DNA of 16,210 nucleotides from an uncultured Pseudomonadota bacterium (GCA_902776515.1 CACYQE010000026.1:1-16210); one strand, 5' to 3'. Positions 1-7,267 are shown, counted from the stretch's first letter. A program made the numbers and translations. The notes: a model not told the origin generated them from the sequence alone.

Positions 1-226
1 CAAAACCGCACATACGTTTATAACGACAAATAATATCGGTCAACGTATTGTCCAACGCGTGTCCCATGTGTAAATTGCCGGTAACATTTGGTGGGGGCAT
101 CATAACACAAAAAGATTTTTTTTGTGAATTAACATCATTTGACCAAAAATCATTTGAATCCCAAAACTCTTGAATACGTGTTTCAATATCGCGTGGGGCT
201 ATGTTTTTACCTAATTCAATTTTCAT
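1..226 (-). CDS. valS: Valyl-tRNA synthetase, N-terminal part (runs off the window edge)
   Basis: Cytoplasmic class I aminoacyl-tRNA synthetase that charges tRNA-Val. Only the first 75 codons lie in the window. I read them by translating the reverse strand from the ATG at 226. The peptide begins MKIELGKNIAPRDIETRIQE, then carries the family signature PPPNVTGNLHMGHAL, whose HMGH is the class I HIGH ATP-binding motif, and continues to RYKRMCGF, as valyl-tRNA synthetases do just before the GTDHAG segment. An AAGGAT ribosome site lies about nine bases before the start. The downstream comF-like gene is on the same strand but upstream in transcription order, 72 bases away. The call rests on the PPPNVTG-HMGH combination; IleRS and LeuRS have different residues here. 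Confidence 0.93.
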   Translation of the reverse strand, partial: MKIELGKNIAPRDIETRIQEFWDSNDFWSNDVNSQKKSFCVMMPPPNVTGNLHMGHALDNTLTDIICRYKRMCGF

Positions 227-298
227 TGTCTTTATCCTTGGTTGTTTTCGTAAAATAATATCAGAACAAAAAAGAAATTCAAGCGTCCATATAATATT

Positions 299-1057
299 TT
301 AATCAAGGCGAACAACACGGCAAAATACCACACCATAAACCGCAGATGCACCCGCATGCCGCAAAACACGCCCCAGTTCGGTTAATGTTGCCCCCGAAGT
401 CATAACATCATCGACCAACAAAATCTTTTTGCCACGGATGTTTTCTGGCTTTATAACACTAAAAACACCGCGTATATGTTGCAAACGTTGTGCATGTGTT
501 TTGTGTCCCATATTTTCACGATATTGTCTGTGAACAGAGTCTAAATCAAGTTTCGCTTTGTATACGTTGGAAATAGGGCGTGCCAGTAAAGTTGCCTGGT
601 TGTAACCGCGTTTGAATAAACGTTTTGCTGCTAATGGAACAGGCATTACAATATCCGGTGAAATATCTAAATCACGCAGTGCCCAAATCATTGCACGTGA
701 CATAAACTTTGCGTATTTAATCTGACCAGCGTGTTTGAATGGTAACATCGCTGTACGTGAAAAATCGTCATATACACACGCTGCACGAATATAGTCCAAT
801 TCGTTTTTGCCCGCGGCACAAATTGGACACATTGATTTTTCGTTTGGTTCATAATCATCTGGAAAAGGATAGCCACAACATTTGCACTTTGGCCCACTTA
901 TCCAATCAAAGCACGACCAACAATCGCCACACAATTCACCATGTGTTGATACAGGTGCCGAACACAAAGGACACAATGCTGGATATAAAAATTCTATAAA
1001 TTTATTAACGTTTTTGTATAAAAAGTCCCGGAAACGCAACGTACACACACTTACCAA
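299..1057 (-). CDS. comF: ComF-family phosphoribosyltransferase-like protein
   Basis: ComF proteins combine an N-terminal zinc ribbon with a type I phosphoribosyltransferase fold and are linked to DNA uptake; the enzymatic reaction is not established. Seen here: Cys pairs CPLC (29-32), CGDC (43-46), CKCC (58-61) and CPIC (77-80) for zinc; the conserved VPLAAKRLFKRGYNQA block (140-155); a KTHAQR segment; and the PRPP loop ILLVDDVMTSGAT (212-224). At 252 aa it has normal family length. The longest frame begins at a TTG at 1057, overlapping the end of the upstream OmpA-like gene by seven bases; a GTG at 1048 is an alternative and neither has a clear ribosome site, so translation is probably coupled. 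A TfoX-type gene, another competence-associated family, lies 4 kb away. Function in competence is inference. Confidence 0.9.
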   Translation of the reverse strand: MVSVCTLRFRDFLYKNVNKFIEFLYPALCPLCSAPVSTHGELCGDCWSCFDWISGPKCKCCGYPFPDDYEPNEKSMCPICAAGKNELDYIRAACVYDDFSRTAMLPFKHAGQIKYAKFMSRAMIWALRDLDISPDIVMPVPLAAKRLFKRGYNQATLLARPISNVYKAKLDLDSVHRQYRENMGHKTHAQRLQHIRGVFSVIKPENIRGKKILLVDDVMTSGATLTELGRVLRHAGASAVYGVVFCRVVRLD

Positions 1058-2412
1058 CTCATACTTTTATATGTTTTTGAACCGACCTTGTCGCCAAAAA
1101 TATCACGTTTTTGTTTGGTTAAACTCTCGTATTGTTCGTTTGATATTATACGCAAAACAAAACCTTCGTCATTGCGTTGTGATAACACCGGAACAATTCG
1201 TTGTTCGGACACACCGGTATCACGTAAAACCTGTTCAACAATTGCTAAACGACGTGCGGCCAATTTGCGACCATCAGACGTTGTCGTAACATCTGCTGGG
1301 ATTGCAATTTGAATAGCACGTTTTGGATTGCTGACCACTATGCCGGCATATTCAGACAGCAAATTATAGTTTTCACGTGACAATGCAGAATCAGAATTTC
1401 TGAATTTAATTTTGATTTCTAATGGACGAATCTTTGTATCTTCGGACAAATCGCGTTCAGCCGTAAAACCTTCGATAGAATCACTTAAATCACTTACCAC
1501 ATCAAACCTGTCATCGTTTGGATACGTGGACAAGTGCTTGTTTTCTGACAGAAAGGTTTTTCTGAACGCACGCCGCAACTCCGCAGGTGATAACTTTGTC
1601 ATATCGTCACGCATAGCCTGAATCTTAGACGGTTGATTTTTTTGAACAGGTCTTATGATTACATCATCATCAACAGTTTCTTGGCGTGGAACAACCATAC
1701 GTGCCAAACGAACATCATGTTGTTTTGAAACAGTATTTGTCGTTGGGGTCGCATCAGCGACAGTTTCAAACGTTTCGACAAAAGGTTTGGTTTCTGTAAT
1801 TTCTGGCACCAAAGCCGCACGAGTTGTTTCAACCTTGGCCAGTTTTTTATCAGTGTTTTTGTTTGAATTAACACTGGCCTCGGCCTTGCGTTGTAATTCA
1901 ATCAGACGTGCAATTTGTGCATCCAATGCAGATGTTTCAACAGACAAATCTTCTATTGAATAATCATTATGTGCAATTTTGGTTGTCGAACCAGACTTTA
2001 TAGCCGCACCTGAAATATTTTCTTCGGGTAGAATATCGTTGGAACTGATAACAGAAAATTCATCCGCACGTGGCATACGCAATGGCGTATCGTTTTTTGC
2101 CCATAAATCAGAACTTGGCCGATTTGGAATCAAAAAGTCAGATGTTTTTGCAATTTTTTCGCCGGTATCTTTTGAAGCAGATTTTGTTGCGGTTCGTGCA
2201 ACAACGCGGCGTTCAGTTTTATTTTTTGTTGGAACATTAGTATGTTGTTTTGCGACCGTTGCCGATGACGATTTTTTCGCCGGCACAACAACATCACCAA
2301 ATTCAGCACGTGCCGAAACAGCACCCGCCGCCACATTAACCGCCGGTAACCGTGCACCCGCAAACGCAGGCAAACACAGGAAAATTCCCAACCAAGAAAC
2401 TTTTCTATACAT
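1051..2412 (-). CDS. Exported protein with low-complexity middle and OmpA-like C-terminal domain
   Basis: Probably a periplasmic or outer-membrane-anchored protein. It has a signal peptide (residues 1 to about 19, ending AFAGA), a long Ala/Thr/Lys-rich region to about residue 270 containing a predicted helix at 160-185 (SALDAQIARLIELQRK), a conserved-looking block KLSPAELRRAFRKTF (273-287), and a C-terminal domain at about 330-422. That last domain has the pattern of an OmpA/MotB peptidoglycan-binding fold: a beta strand KIKFRNSDSAL, helix, then RKLAARRLAIVEQVLRDTGV and RIVPV. The canonical NX2LSX2RAX2V residues are only partly kept (D380, RKLAARR). The start is the ATG at 2412, preceded by AAGGAA about four bases upstream. 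The gene overlaps the comF-like start, so the two are probably one transcript. The exact role is unknown. Confidence 0.75.
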   Translation of the reverse strand: MYRKVSWLGIFLCLPAFAGARLPAVNVAAGAVSARAEFGDVVVPAKKSSSATVAKQHTNVPTKNKTERRVVARTATKSASKDTGEKIAKTSDFLIPNRPSSDLWAKNDTPLRMPRADEFSVISSNDILPEENISGAAIKSGSTTKIAHNDYSIEDLSVETSALDAQIARLIELQRKAEASVNSNKNTDKKLAKVETTRAALVPEITETKPFVETFETVADATPTTNTVSKQHDVRLARMVVPRQETVDDDVIIRPVQKNQPSKIQAMRDDMTKLSPAELRRAFRKTFLSENKHLSTYPNDDRFDVVSDLSDSIEGFTAERDLSEDTKIRPLEIKIKFRNSDSALSRENYNLLSEYAGIVVSNPKRAIQIAIPADVTTTSDGRKLAARRLAIVEQVLRDTGVSEQRIVPVLSQRNDEGFVLRIISNEQYESLTKQKRDIFGDKVGSKTYKSMSW

Positions 2413-2676
2413 AATGTTCCTTTCCTTCCATTTGCATCTTAGAACAAATCACGAATCGTGTGCAAGTGGAAAATTAGTTTTTAATAAATAATCGTATAAA
2501 CCGCATAACAAATGATTTTTTTATTGCACAGGTTATTTGATTTTTTCTAACATATAAAATGTCATGAGGAGAAAAATAAAATCAATACGTTTGAACGTTT
2601 TTGTAAAGCAAGATTTGCTAATGGTATGACGAGTGTCATTGGCCAATTTTTGTTAATTAAATAAAAGGGGCAAAAA
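2413..2676. other. Divergent intergenic region
   Basis: This stretch separates the minus-strand OmpA-like gene from the plus-strand surface cluster and must hold both promoters. A TATAAA at 2553-2558 is a possible -10 for the plus-strand unit, but no good -35 stands 16-18 bases before it. A small hairpin (ATGAC, loop GAGT, GTCAT) lies at 2626-2639. The AGGGG ribosome site for the next gene is at 2666-2670. Confidence 0.4.
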
Positions 2677-3225
2677 ATGAAAAAGCTTTTTTTAACCAGT
2701 ATGCTTGTGTTTGTGGTGATTCCAGCGTTCGCTGAACCAAGTCATACCCAAAACACGTTTCCTGTTGATGGATTGATGAAGGCTGATTATGCATACGTGG
2801 GTCAGGCTAATTCTGATAATATGGCCGGGGTATACCGGAATGGTGATACAGTATATGCCAATGCTCAATATGAAGATACCCAGTATACCATTGACCCGGG
2901 TTATTATTTGCCGGGTTCGTCAGAAACCCAAACACAGTGTAATCAGGATGGTTATTTTTGTCCTGGTAATATGACTGTTTATTACAGTGCTAATTCTCAG
3001 GGTTTATCACAATGTCCAGATGGCTTTGAACACTCGGATGACGGTGCAAGCAGTGATACACAGTGTTACACAGCGTGTGCAGATGATTATTTCCCACATT
3101 CTTCATCAACAATAGGTAACGACTATTATGGTACCGGCAATGATACTTGTATATTGAACGGTTGTGTGAATGGATATACGTTCGTTTGTTCCATCGACAC
3201 CAGATTTGGCAAATATAATTGGTAG
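2677..3225 (+). CDS. Exported Cys-rich surface protein, 5' part of a frameshifted gene
   Basis: Not a named family that I recognise. It starts with a clear signal peptide (residues 1-19, cut after AFA) behind an AGGGG ribosome site. The mature part has one copy of the Cys-repeat also found in the next gene: GYYLPGSS, a Cys, GYFCPGN and CPDGFEHSDDGASSDTQC. This resembles small disulfide-rich extracellular modules of the EGF/GCC2 type. After CVNGYTFV the frame turns to CSIDTRFG and stops. In the +1 frame the sentence continues as VPSTPDLANIIGSTTG without a gap, so this and the next entry are halves of one protein of about 386 residues. The break lies near 3180-3195 in a short run (ttcgtttgttcc). 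Removal of one T would rejoin the frames. It may be a real mutation, a phase-variable switch or a sequence error. Confidence 0.8.
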   Translation: MKKLFLTSMLVFVVIPAFAEPSHTQNTFPVDGLMKADYAYVGQANSDNMAGVYRNGDTVYANAQYEDTQYTIDPGYYLPGSSETQTQCNQDGYFCPGNMTVYYSANSQGLSQCPDGFEHSDDGASSDTQCYTACADDYFPHSSSTIGNDYYGTGNDTCILNGCVNGYTFVCSIDTRFGKYNW

Positions 3226-3838
3226 TACTACTGGAACCGAACGTGCATATATGAATAATAACGGTTTTAATGAATGGCATGATAATCCGGGTCATGGTCA
3301 AGCATATTATGGTATAAGTGGTGAAATGTCTTTCGCTGTGGAGTATGCTGGAATAGGTATGTTGACAGGAGTAGCTCAATGTAGTGGGACAGCCGGTGAA
3401 AATGATGCGTATACTGCTTCGCCATCTGTGTATAATTCTTTGCCAGAGGGAAATGGTCAAAATTGTTGGTGTTCTGTTGACGGATTTACGCCGAATGGTG
3501 AAACAAAGCAAAATGTACATTCGGGTTGGGTATTCCATAGTACAATAGGATCATATGCTTCTTGTCCTGATGTTTGTGCTAATACTTGTTCAAATTATCT
3601 TATGTCTGATAATTCTGTGCGTTCTGCTCTTTTTGATTCTATCGTTCCATCGGCCGCATCGTGTCAAGCGAACACAATCAATATTACTTGGAACGGAACA
3701 GACAGTACCGCAATTAATCAAAATAATGCGGGCACATGTCAGTATGACGGTGATATTAATACGCCTGCTTGGGCAACACATGTTCCGGGTAAGACATTCT
3801 TGGGGTGGCAGTTTAGCACAACAGCACCACAAGATTAA
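3170..3838 (+). CDS. Exported Cys-rich surface protein, 3' part of the frameshifted gene
   Basis: This frame is the continuation of the preceding gene after a one-base shift. Its own ATG at 3170 has no ribosome site, and the first six residues are probably not native; the natural sequence resumes at about 3188 (VPSTPDLAN). It contains a region with paired cysteines (NCWCSVDGFTPNGET and SCPDVCANTCSNYL) and ends with a module NITWNGTD, CQYDGD and VPGKTFLGWQF. The closing GKTFLGW is like the strand of InlB/Listeria-Bacteroides-type repeats in secreted bacterial proteins. No signal peptide of its own is present, so it would be exported only as part of the full-length product. The stop at 3836-3838 is followed by a strong hairpin. 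Confidence 0.7.
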   Translation: MDIRSFVPSTPDLANIIGSTTGTERAYMNNNGFNEWHDNPGHGQAYYGISGEMSFAVEYAGIGMLTGVAQCSGTAGENDAYTASPSVYNSLPEGNGQNCWCSVDGFTPNGETKQNVHSGWVFHSTIGSYASCPDVCANTCSNYLMSDNSVRSALFDSIVPSAASCQANTINITWNGTDSTAINQNNAGTCQYDGDINTPAWATHVPGKTFLGWQFSTTAPQD

Positions 3839-3846
3839 TGCGTTAA

Positions 3847-3877
3847 ATGTCCGTGTATGTTTTAAATACACGGACAT
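3847..3877 (+). terminator. 12-bp perfect hairpin between two surface-protein genes
   Basis: ATGTCCGTGTAT pairs perfectly with ATACACGGACAT across a seven-base loop (GTTTTAA). It starts nine bases after the stop of the frameshifted gene. There is no proper T-run after it (TAGGTGTTTAA follows), so it may be a weak terminator or an mRNA-stabilising or processing hairpin rather than a classic intrinsic terminator. Confidence 0.5.
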
Positions 3878-3906
3878 AGGTGTTTAAGGGAACCTGCTTA
3901 ATTAAA

Positions 3907-4662
3907 ATGGTTTTTCGTAAAAGCATTTTATTAGTATCATTGTTGGTGGCAACAAATTGTTTTGCCGATGATGATGTAACTTTGTTTTTGCCAAACACTA
4001 TTGTGCCAAATGCGTGTATTCCAGCAGACCCGAATACAAACATTATTGAAATGATACCTGTGTATCAGAATAATACATATACTTGTGATGCCGGATATTA
4101 TTTACCAACAAACAGCACAGAGTGTGTGATATGCCCATCAAATTCCTGGTGCCCTGGGGGTGATTTGGTTTTTTCTGAATCAGAAGATGTTGGTATAAAT
4201 CCATGTCCTGATAATATGACATCTGACGAGGGTTCTGCGGATGTATCAGATTGTTCCGCTGATATACACTGTGATGCGGGGTATTATTTACCTGCGAACA
4301 GTTTAGTATGTGAAAAATGTCAAAATAATTATTACTGTCCCGGTGGCGATTTAACACCGTCTGATACGGATGTTGGTATTAACGAATGTCCCGCTGGTTT
4401 GGTCGCACCCGCCGGAACGACCAATGTTGACAATTGCGGCAAAGTGATGCGTATTGGTAATAATATGTTGTATTTAACACAAACAAGACAAACAACCCCG
4501 GCTTTGGCGGCACGCATTGATGGTGTGGTATATTATGCAAGAACTACACCTGTATCCAACGGGTTAAGACATATAAACGAAAATACAACAGATTATTTGC
4601 GAACAAATATAGATGGAACAGAATATTCAATACACGATAATACCGTTGTGTTTGATGAATAA
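3907..4662 (+). CDS. Exported protein with two Cys-rich GYYLP repeats
   Basis: A secreted or surface protein of unknown function, 251 aa from the ATG at 3907. The frame is open back to a GTG at 3880, but the signal peptide (MVFRK then a hydrophobic stretch, cut after CFA at residue 20) fits the ATG. An AAGGGA ribosome site lies rather far upstream (3886-3891). Two tandem repeats at about 60-116 and 122-177 share CDAGYYLP, an NS..C..C box, a WCPGGD or YCPGGD turn, DVGIN, CP and a closing Cys; six Cys per repeat suggests three disulfides. After the repeats comes a module KVMRIGNNMLYLTQTR, then ALAARIDGVVYYARTTP and NIDGTEYSIHD. The same repeat appears once in the preceding gene, so they are paralogous modules in one surface cluster. 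Confidence 0.8.
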   Translation: MVFRKSILLVSLLVATNCFADDDVTLFLPNTIVPNACIPADPNTNIIEMIPVYQNNTYTCDAGYYLPTNSTECVICPSNSWCPGGDLVFSESEDVGINPCPDNMTSDEGSADVSDCSADIHCDAGYYLPANSLVCEKCQNNYYCPGGDLTPSDTDVGINECPAGLVAPAGTTNVDNCGKVMRIGNNMLYLTQTRQTTPALAARIDGVVYYARTTPVSNGLRHINENTTDYLRTNIDGTEYSIHDNTVVFDE

Positions 4663-4684
4663 ACAACAAAAAGAGAAAAAAGCC

Positions 4685-5212
4685 ATGAAGAAAACAAATT
4701 ATTTTATTGCTTTTATAGTTACTGCTGTATGCCTGTCTGGTGAAACGTGGGCCGCATCTTCTATTCGTAAAGTTGGTGGTGCATCTGGGACACCAAATGT
4801 TGCGGCACGTTCGGGGTCGTTACATACTGTGCCTGGGACACACGCAGTTAATACAAATAAATCGGTTGCAAATGTGTCTGCTGTGGCCCCAGGACGCAGC
4901 TCTGTTGCTGGTTCGCGTTTGTCTGCTGGCAAGTTTGTTGGTGCAAACAAAATGTCGGTTAGTACCACCACAGTAACAAATGATTTGAGTAATCGACTTG
5001 ATGTAATGGATGAAAATGTCCAAACATTACAAGAACAAAGTGCAAACGTGATAACAAATGTTGTCGAATCAGAACAAGGAAACTATGTGACCGGTGTGTC
5101 GGCAAACGGCAATACATTAAATGTGAGTAAAACAAACTTGCTGTATGCACCCGTTCGTGACGGTGAAAGTCAGGACGTAACCGGTGAAGCAGAAATCTGG
5201 CTGGTTAGATAA
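4685..5212 (+). CDS. Small exported protein with a short coiled coil
   Basis: 175 aa from the ATG at 4685, chosen because a signal peptide follows at once (MKKTNYFIAF..., cut after TWA at residue 23). The frame is open further upstream into the previous gene, but that part reads as non-native. The mature protein is rich in Ala, Ser, Gly, Val and Asn to residue 95, has a short heptad-like helix (NDLSNRLDVMDENVQTLQEQ, about 99-118), and ends with a beta-like tail YVTGVSANGNTLNVSKTNLL. The layout (linker, short coiled-coil neck, beta-rich tip) recalls trimeric fibre proteins, but no known domain is recognisable. It lies 22 bases after the Cys-repeat gene and 11 before the TfoX-like gene, probably in one operon. 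The ribosome site is weak (AAGAGA). Confidence 0.75.
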   Translation: MKKTNYFIAFIVTAVCLSGETWAASSIRKVGGASGTPNVAARSGSLHTVPGTHAVNTNKSVANVSAVAPGRSSVAGSRLSAGKFVGANKMSVSTTTVTNDLSNRLDVMDENVQTLQEQSANVITNVVESEQGNYVTGVSANGNTLNVSKTNLLYAPVRDGESQDVTGEAEIWLVR

Positions 5213-5223
5213 TTTGTTTATAT

Positions 5224-5535
5224 ATGTCATCCAGTAAAGAATTTTTAGATTTTGTTTTAGAACAATTATCATCTTTGCCTGATATAACATATCGTGCGAT
5301 GATGGGTGAATTTATTATCTATTATCATGGTAAAATAATCGGCGGTATTTACGATAACAGATTACTTGTTAAACCATCAGAATCTGTATTAAAACTTGTT
5401 CCTGGGGCCACAATGGAAATACCATACCCGGGTGGTAAACCAATGATAATGATACCTGATGTTGAAAATCCCGAATTATTAGAACAGGTGTTTAATATGT
5501 TGTATTCCCAGTTGCCCAGCTCAAGAAAAAAATAA
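5224..5535 (+). CDS. TfoX/Sxy N-terminal-domain protein
   Basis: The 103 aa match a stand-alone TfoX N-terminal domain. The core pattern YRAMMGEFIIYYHGKIIGGI, followed by NRLLVKPSES and IPYPGGKPM, fits the family's R-x-MFG-x-x-x-Y-x-x-G and L-x-x-K signatures, with the usual Phe of MFG replaced by Met. In gammaproteobacteria the full protein regulates competence genes together with CRP; the C-terminal TfoX domain is absent here. Short single-domain forms are common and their role is unknown. The gene starts 11 bases after the previous stop without a clear ribosome site, suggesting coupling. Its link to the surface operon may be only positional. Confidence 0.85.
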   Translation: MSSSKEFLDFVLEQLSSLPDITYRAMMGEFIIYYHGKIIGGIYDNRLLVKPSESVLKLVPGATMEIPYPGGKPMIMIPDVENPELLEQVFNMLYSQLPSSRKK

Positions 5536-5566
5536 GTGTGTTGTTCCGGTTTTGATTTGGTTGCGT

Positions 5567-5595
5567 TTGCTATGTTCTGGTGTTTGTGATAGAAT
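5567..5595 (+). promoter_or_regulatory. Putative sigma-70 promoter for the PH-domain gene
   Basis: TTGCTA (5567-5572) and TAGAAT (5590-5595) are separated by 17 bases and match four and five of six consensus bases. They stand about 37 bases before the ATG, behind the stop of the TfoX-like gene. Confidence 0.45.
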
Positions 5596-5631
5596 ATAGG
5601 TATATATTCAAAAACACAGGGGGAAACGCAA

Positions 5632-6156
5632 ATGACGGATTGGTTAAATACAAATTTATCTGATTGGATAGATAAAACAGAAAAAATTTTAATCGACACT
5701 CGCAAAAATAACAAGATTTGTGAGATTACCGCCTTTGGGGTGTCGTTACTTTTGTCTGTTATATGCGGCTTTTTTTGTGCTTTCGTTGGAATTGGGTTTG
5801 CGATATTTGTTTTCGTATGCAGTTTGATTTTGTTTTTATGGCTGATTTACAACAGTCAACGTTCAACAAGATATGTTTTAACAAATTGCGGAATATATAA
5901 AATCACTGGTTTGGTTTTTAAAAAAGTTAAATTTATTGCGTACAACCAAATTACGGATATCAGTATGTATCGTGGTCCTGTGCAACGAATTGTTGGTGCG
6001 GGGTCTGTGGGTGTTGGCACGGCCAGTGGAAATGTTACAGGTTCGGTTGTTGATGGTAATGGAACGGTGTATTCGATAAATGAATTGGATATAGAATCTG
6101 TGGACGATTATAAAAAGATACGTGAAGTTATCATCAAAAACACAAAGAAAAAATAA
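5632..6156 (+). CDS. Bacterial PH-domain (bPH2/YdbS-like) membrane protein
   Basis: 174 aa. A short soluble N-terminus is followed by two adjacent membrane helices (about 31-52 and 54-73) and then a small beta domain from about 80. The text of that domain, RYVLTNCGIYKITGLVFKKVKFIAYNQI, then SMYRGPVQRIVGAGSVGV and the acidic NELDIESVDDYKKIREVI, is the membrane-flanked bPH2 pattern: Y-x-(L/V)-T-x-x-G-(I/L)-(Y/R), I-x-Y-x-x-I-x-x-(I/V) and G-x-G-(S/T)-(V/I). These proteins sit in the inner membrane with the PH-like domain in the cytoplasm; their ligand is unknown. An AGGGGG ribosome site lies before the ATG, and the gene ends at a strong bidirectional terminator. It appears to have its own promoter. 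Confidence 0.85.
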   Translation: MTDWLNTNLSDWIDKTEKILIDTRKNNKICEITAFGVSLLLSVICGFFCAFVGIGFAIFVFVCSLILFLWLIYNSQRSTRYVLTNCGIYKITGLVFKKVKFIAYNQITDISMYRGPVQRIVGAGSVGVGTASGNVTGSVVDGNGTVYSINELDIESVDDYKKIREVIIKNTKKK

Positions 6157-6184
6157 AACTCGCCTGGGTGGATTCAAACGAAAT

Positions 6185-6213
6185 AAAAAGGGTTAGATTT
6201 TCCAACCCTTTTT
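6185..6213. terminator. Bidirectional intrinsic terminator between convergent genes
   Basis: AAAAAGGGTT pairs perfectly with AACCCTTTTT over a nine-base loop. Both strands present a GC-core stem followed by a T-run, so it can end the PH-domain gene and the convergent phosphorylase gene. A close relative, including the flanking ATAAACTTATT, is found at 7841-7877. Confidence 0.85.
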
Positions 6214-6217
6214 ATAA

Positions 6218-6310
6218 ACTTATTGCACTAATCGAGCAGAAAACAAACAAGAGTTCACCGATTTAATGCAACGGGTAAGCGAGTTTAAAGATAAATGGTT
6301 AAATATTTAA
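6218..6310 (+). pseudogene. Start-less C-terminal tail, copy A of a three-copy element
   Basis: Between a stop at 6215-6217 and a TAA at 6308-6310 the plus strand reads CTNRAENKQEF, TDLMQRV and SEFKDKWLNI. No start codon is present, yet the same kind of peptide tail occurs again at 7150-7242 and 7997-8080 in the same relation to neighbouring genes. It overlaps the phosphorylase stop by 12 bases. I read it as the remnant of the 3' end of a gene family I cannot name. Confidence 0.5.
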
Positions 6311-7069
6311 TAAAATATCACTAACCTGTCTTCTGACATCATGGTAATGTTTTTTATCTTTTTCTGTACTGCCAATCAAATGTTCGCCTGTTGCAGAATT
6401 ATCCGATACAACCAATATGGCAGATGCGTTTTTCTTTATCTTTTTCATGCAACCAAAGAAAGTCGCGGTTTCCATTTCTATCACTTTTGCACCCATTGCC
6501 CTGAATTCATCCAAGTGCAAATATTCAGATATTACACTATCCATGGAAATCACGGGAACATTTAACACACTTATATTTTTATCCTGACATATATTGACAA
6601 GCTGCTTATTTAATTTTTTTGTTGAATACATTTTTTCAAACAGGTTTTTTGAATCTAATTTATCATGTAAATATAGTGTAGCACCATTTCCAGAAATTGC
6701 ATATTCAGGAACAATAATATCACCAACCTTGACTTCTGGTACTAATGCACCAGCCGAACCAATAAACACAAAATTATCACAATGTGCTTTATAACACAGC
6801 AAGCAAAACTCAATCATAACAGGTGCACCAATATAAAGCGTGATAAATAAATACTTTTTTTTATTATGTTTAATTCTGAAAGTTTTTGCATCTCGGCTTG
6901 AAAAAATTTGCTCCACATTTATCTTTGTTGTATCAAAAACTTTGTCGACAGTCCATGATGGTGCAATAAATATGCAGTTAAAATGTTCTTTGTTTGATAT
7001 ACCATAAATCTCTTTTAACGTATCATTAGGTAAAGAATTTTTTTCAAAAGCTTTTATCAATTTATTCAT
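6299..7069 (-). CDS. Nucleoside phosphorylase superfamily protein
   Basis: 256 aa, matching the PNP/UDP phosphorylase fold: cytosolic enzymes that split a nucleoside with phosphate to a base and ribose-1-phosphate, or hydrolyse relatives such as MTA. Seen: a glycine-rich block FIGSAGALVPEVKVGDIIVP (102-121), which corresponds to the base and ribose site segment; VIEMETATFF (196-205), with the Met-Glu pair that holds the ribose; and VVSDNSATG (220-228), with an Asp where purine-specific members have Asp. The segment YIGAPVMIEF (79-88) fits the phosphate-site turn. The start at 7069 has an AAAGGT ribosome site and a good promoter. It stands alone on the minus strand among plus-strand genes. Substrate is not decided by sequence; D223 favours a purine. 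Confidence 0.85.
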   Translation of the reverse strand: MNKLIKAFEKNSLPNDTLKEIYGISNKEHFNCIFIAPSWTVDKVFDTTKINVEQIFSSRDAKTFRIKHNKKKYLFITLYIGAPVMIEFCLLCYKAHCDNFVFIGSAGALVPEVKVGDIIVPEYAISGNGATLYLHDKLDSKNLFEKMYSTKKLNKQLVNICQDKNISVLNVPVISMDSVISEYLHLDEFRAMGAKVIEMETATFFGCMKKIKKNASAILVVSDNSATGEHLIGSTEKDKKHYHDVRRQVSDILLNI

Positions 7070-7098
7070 AACTTGTACCTTTTGTTTTCACGCATTAA

Positions 7099-7126
7099 AT
7101 TATATCACAGAATATATAGATTACAA
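7099..7126 (-). promoter_or_regulatory. Sigma-70 promoter for the phosphorylase gene
   Basis: On the minus strand, TTGTAA (7126-7121) and a perfect TATAAT (7104-7099) are 16 bases apart, about 30 bases before the ATG at 7069. Confidence 0.65.
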
Positions 7127-7149
7127 AATAAAACCGCCTTGGTGAGTTT

Positions 7150-7242
7150 CCTCGGGCAAAAGGGGGAGTCGTAACGATTGAGGTGTTTCGGATAAAACTA
7201 TTTAAAGACAAATGGTTAATTTCACCGATGGGTGAAAATTGA
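7150..7242 (+). pseudogene. Start-less C-terminal tail, copy B
   Basis: The plus strand reads RAKGGVV, then VFRIKLFKDKWL and ISPMGEN before a TGA at 7240. The FKDKWL end is the same as in copy A at the base level apart from one base in 19. The middle has diverged and is one codon shorter. A hairpin shared with copy C follows. Confidence 0.4.
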
Positions 7243-7267
7243 TTAAATTTTATGGGTGTGATATAAT
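7221..7267 (+). promoter_or_regulatory. Hairpin plus extended -10 promoter before the GNAT gene
   Basis: A hairpin TTTCACC, loop GATG, GGTGAAA (7220-7237) is followed by TTGATT (7239-7244), 17 bases, then TGA-TATAAT (7259-7267), an extended -10. The AGGA ribosome site follows at once, so the 5' UTR is only about a dozen bases. The same arrangement recurs before the P-loop gene at 8080-8127. Confidence 0.65.

Noticed and set aside
2564..2629. 21-codon ORF from ATG 2564 as a leader peptide
   Set aside because: No ribosome site before it and no attenuator structure following it.
2581..2664. Coding-like frame NTFERFCKARFANGMTSVIG after an AGGAG
   Set aside because: There is no ATG, GTG or TTG in a suitable place (an ATC would be needed), and no recognisable family. 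It might be a remnant, but support is too thin.
2990..3538. 182-codon minus-strand frame across the surface gene
   Set aside because: It is a shadow of the Cys-rich coding sequence; composition (Ile/Thr/His/Tyr) is that of an antisense reading.
3880..3906. GTG start for the Cys-repeat protein
   Set aside because: The signal peptide begins at the ATG at 3907, and the extra nine residues contain no conserved feature.
6157..6184. tRNA-like GGGTGGATTCAAAC at 6168-6179 as a degraded tRNA
   Set aside because: It resembles a T-arm only over a dozen bases, with no other tRNA parts around it.
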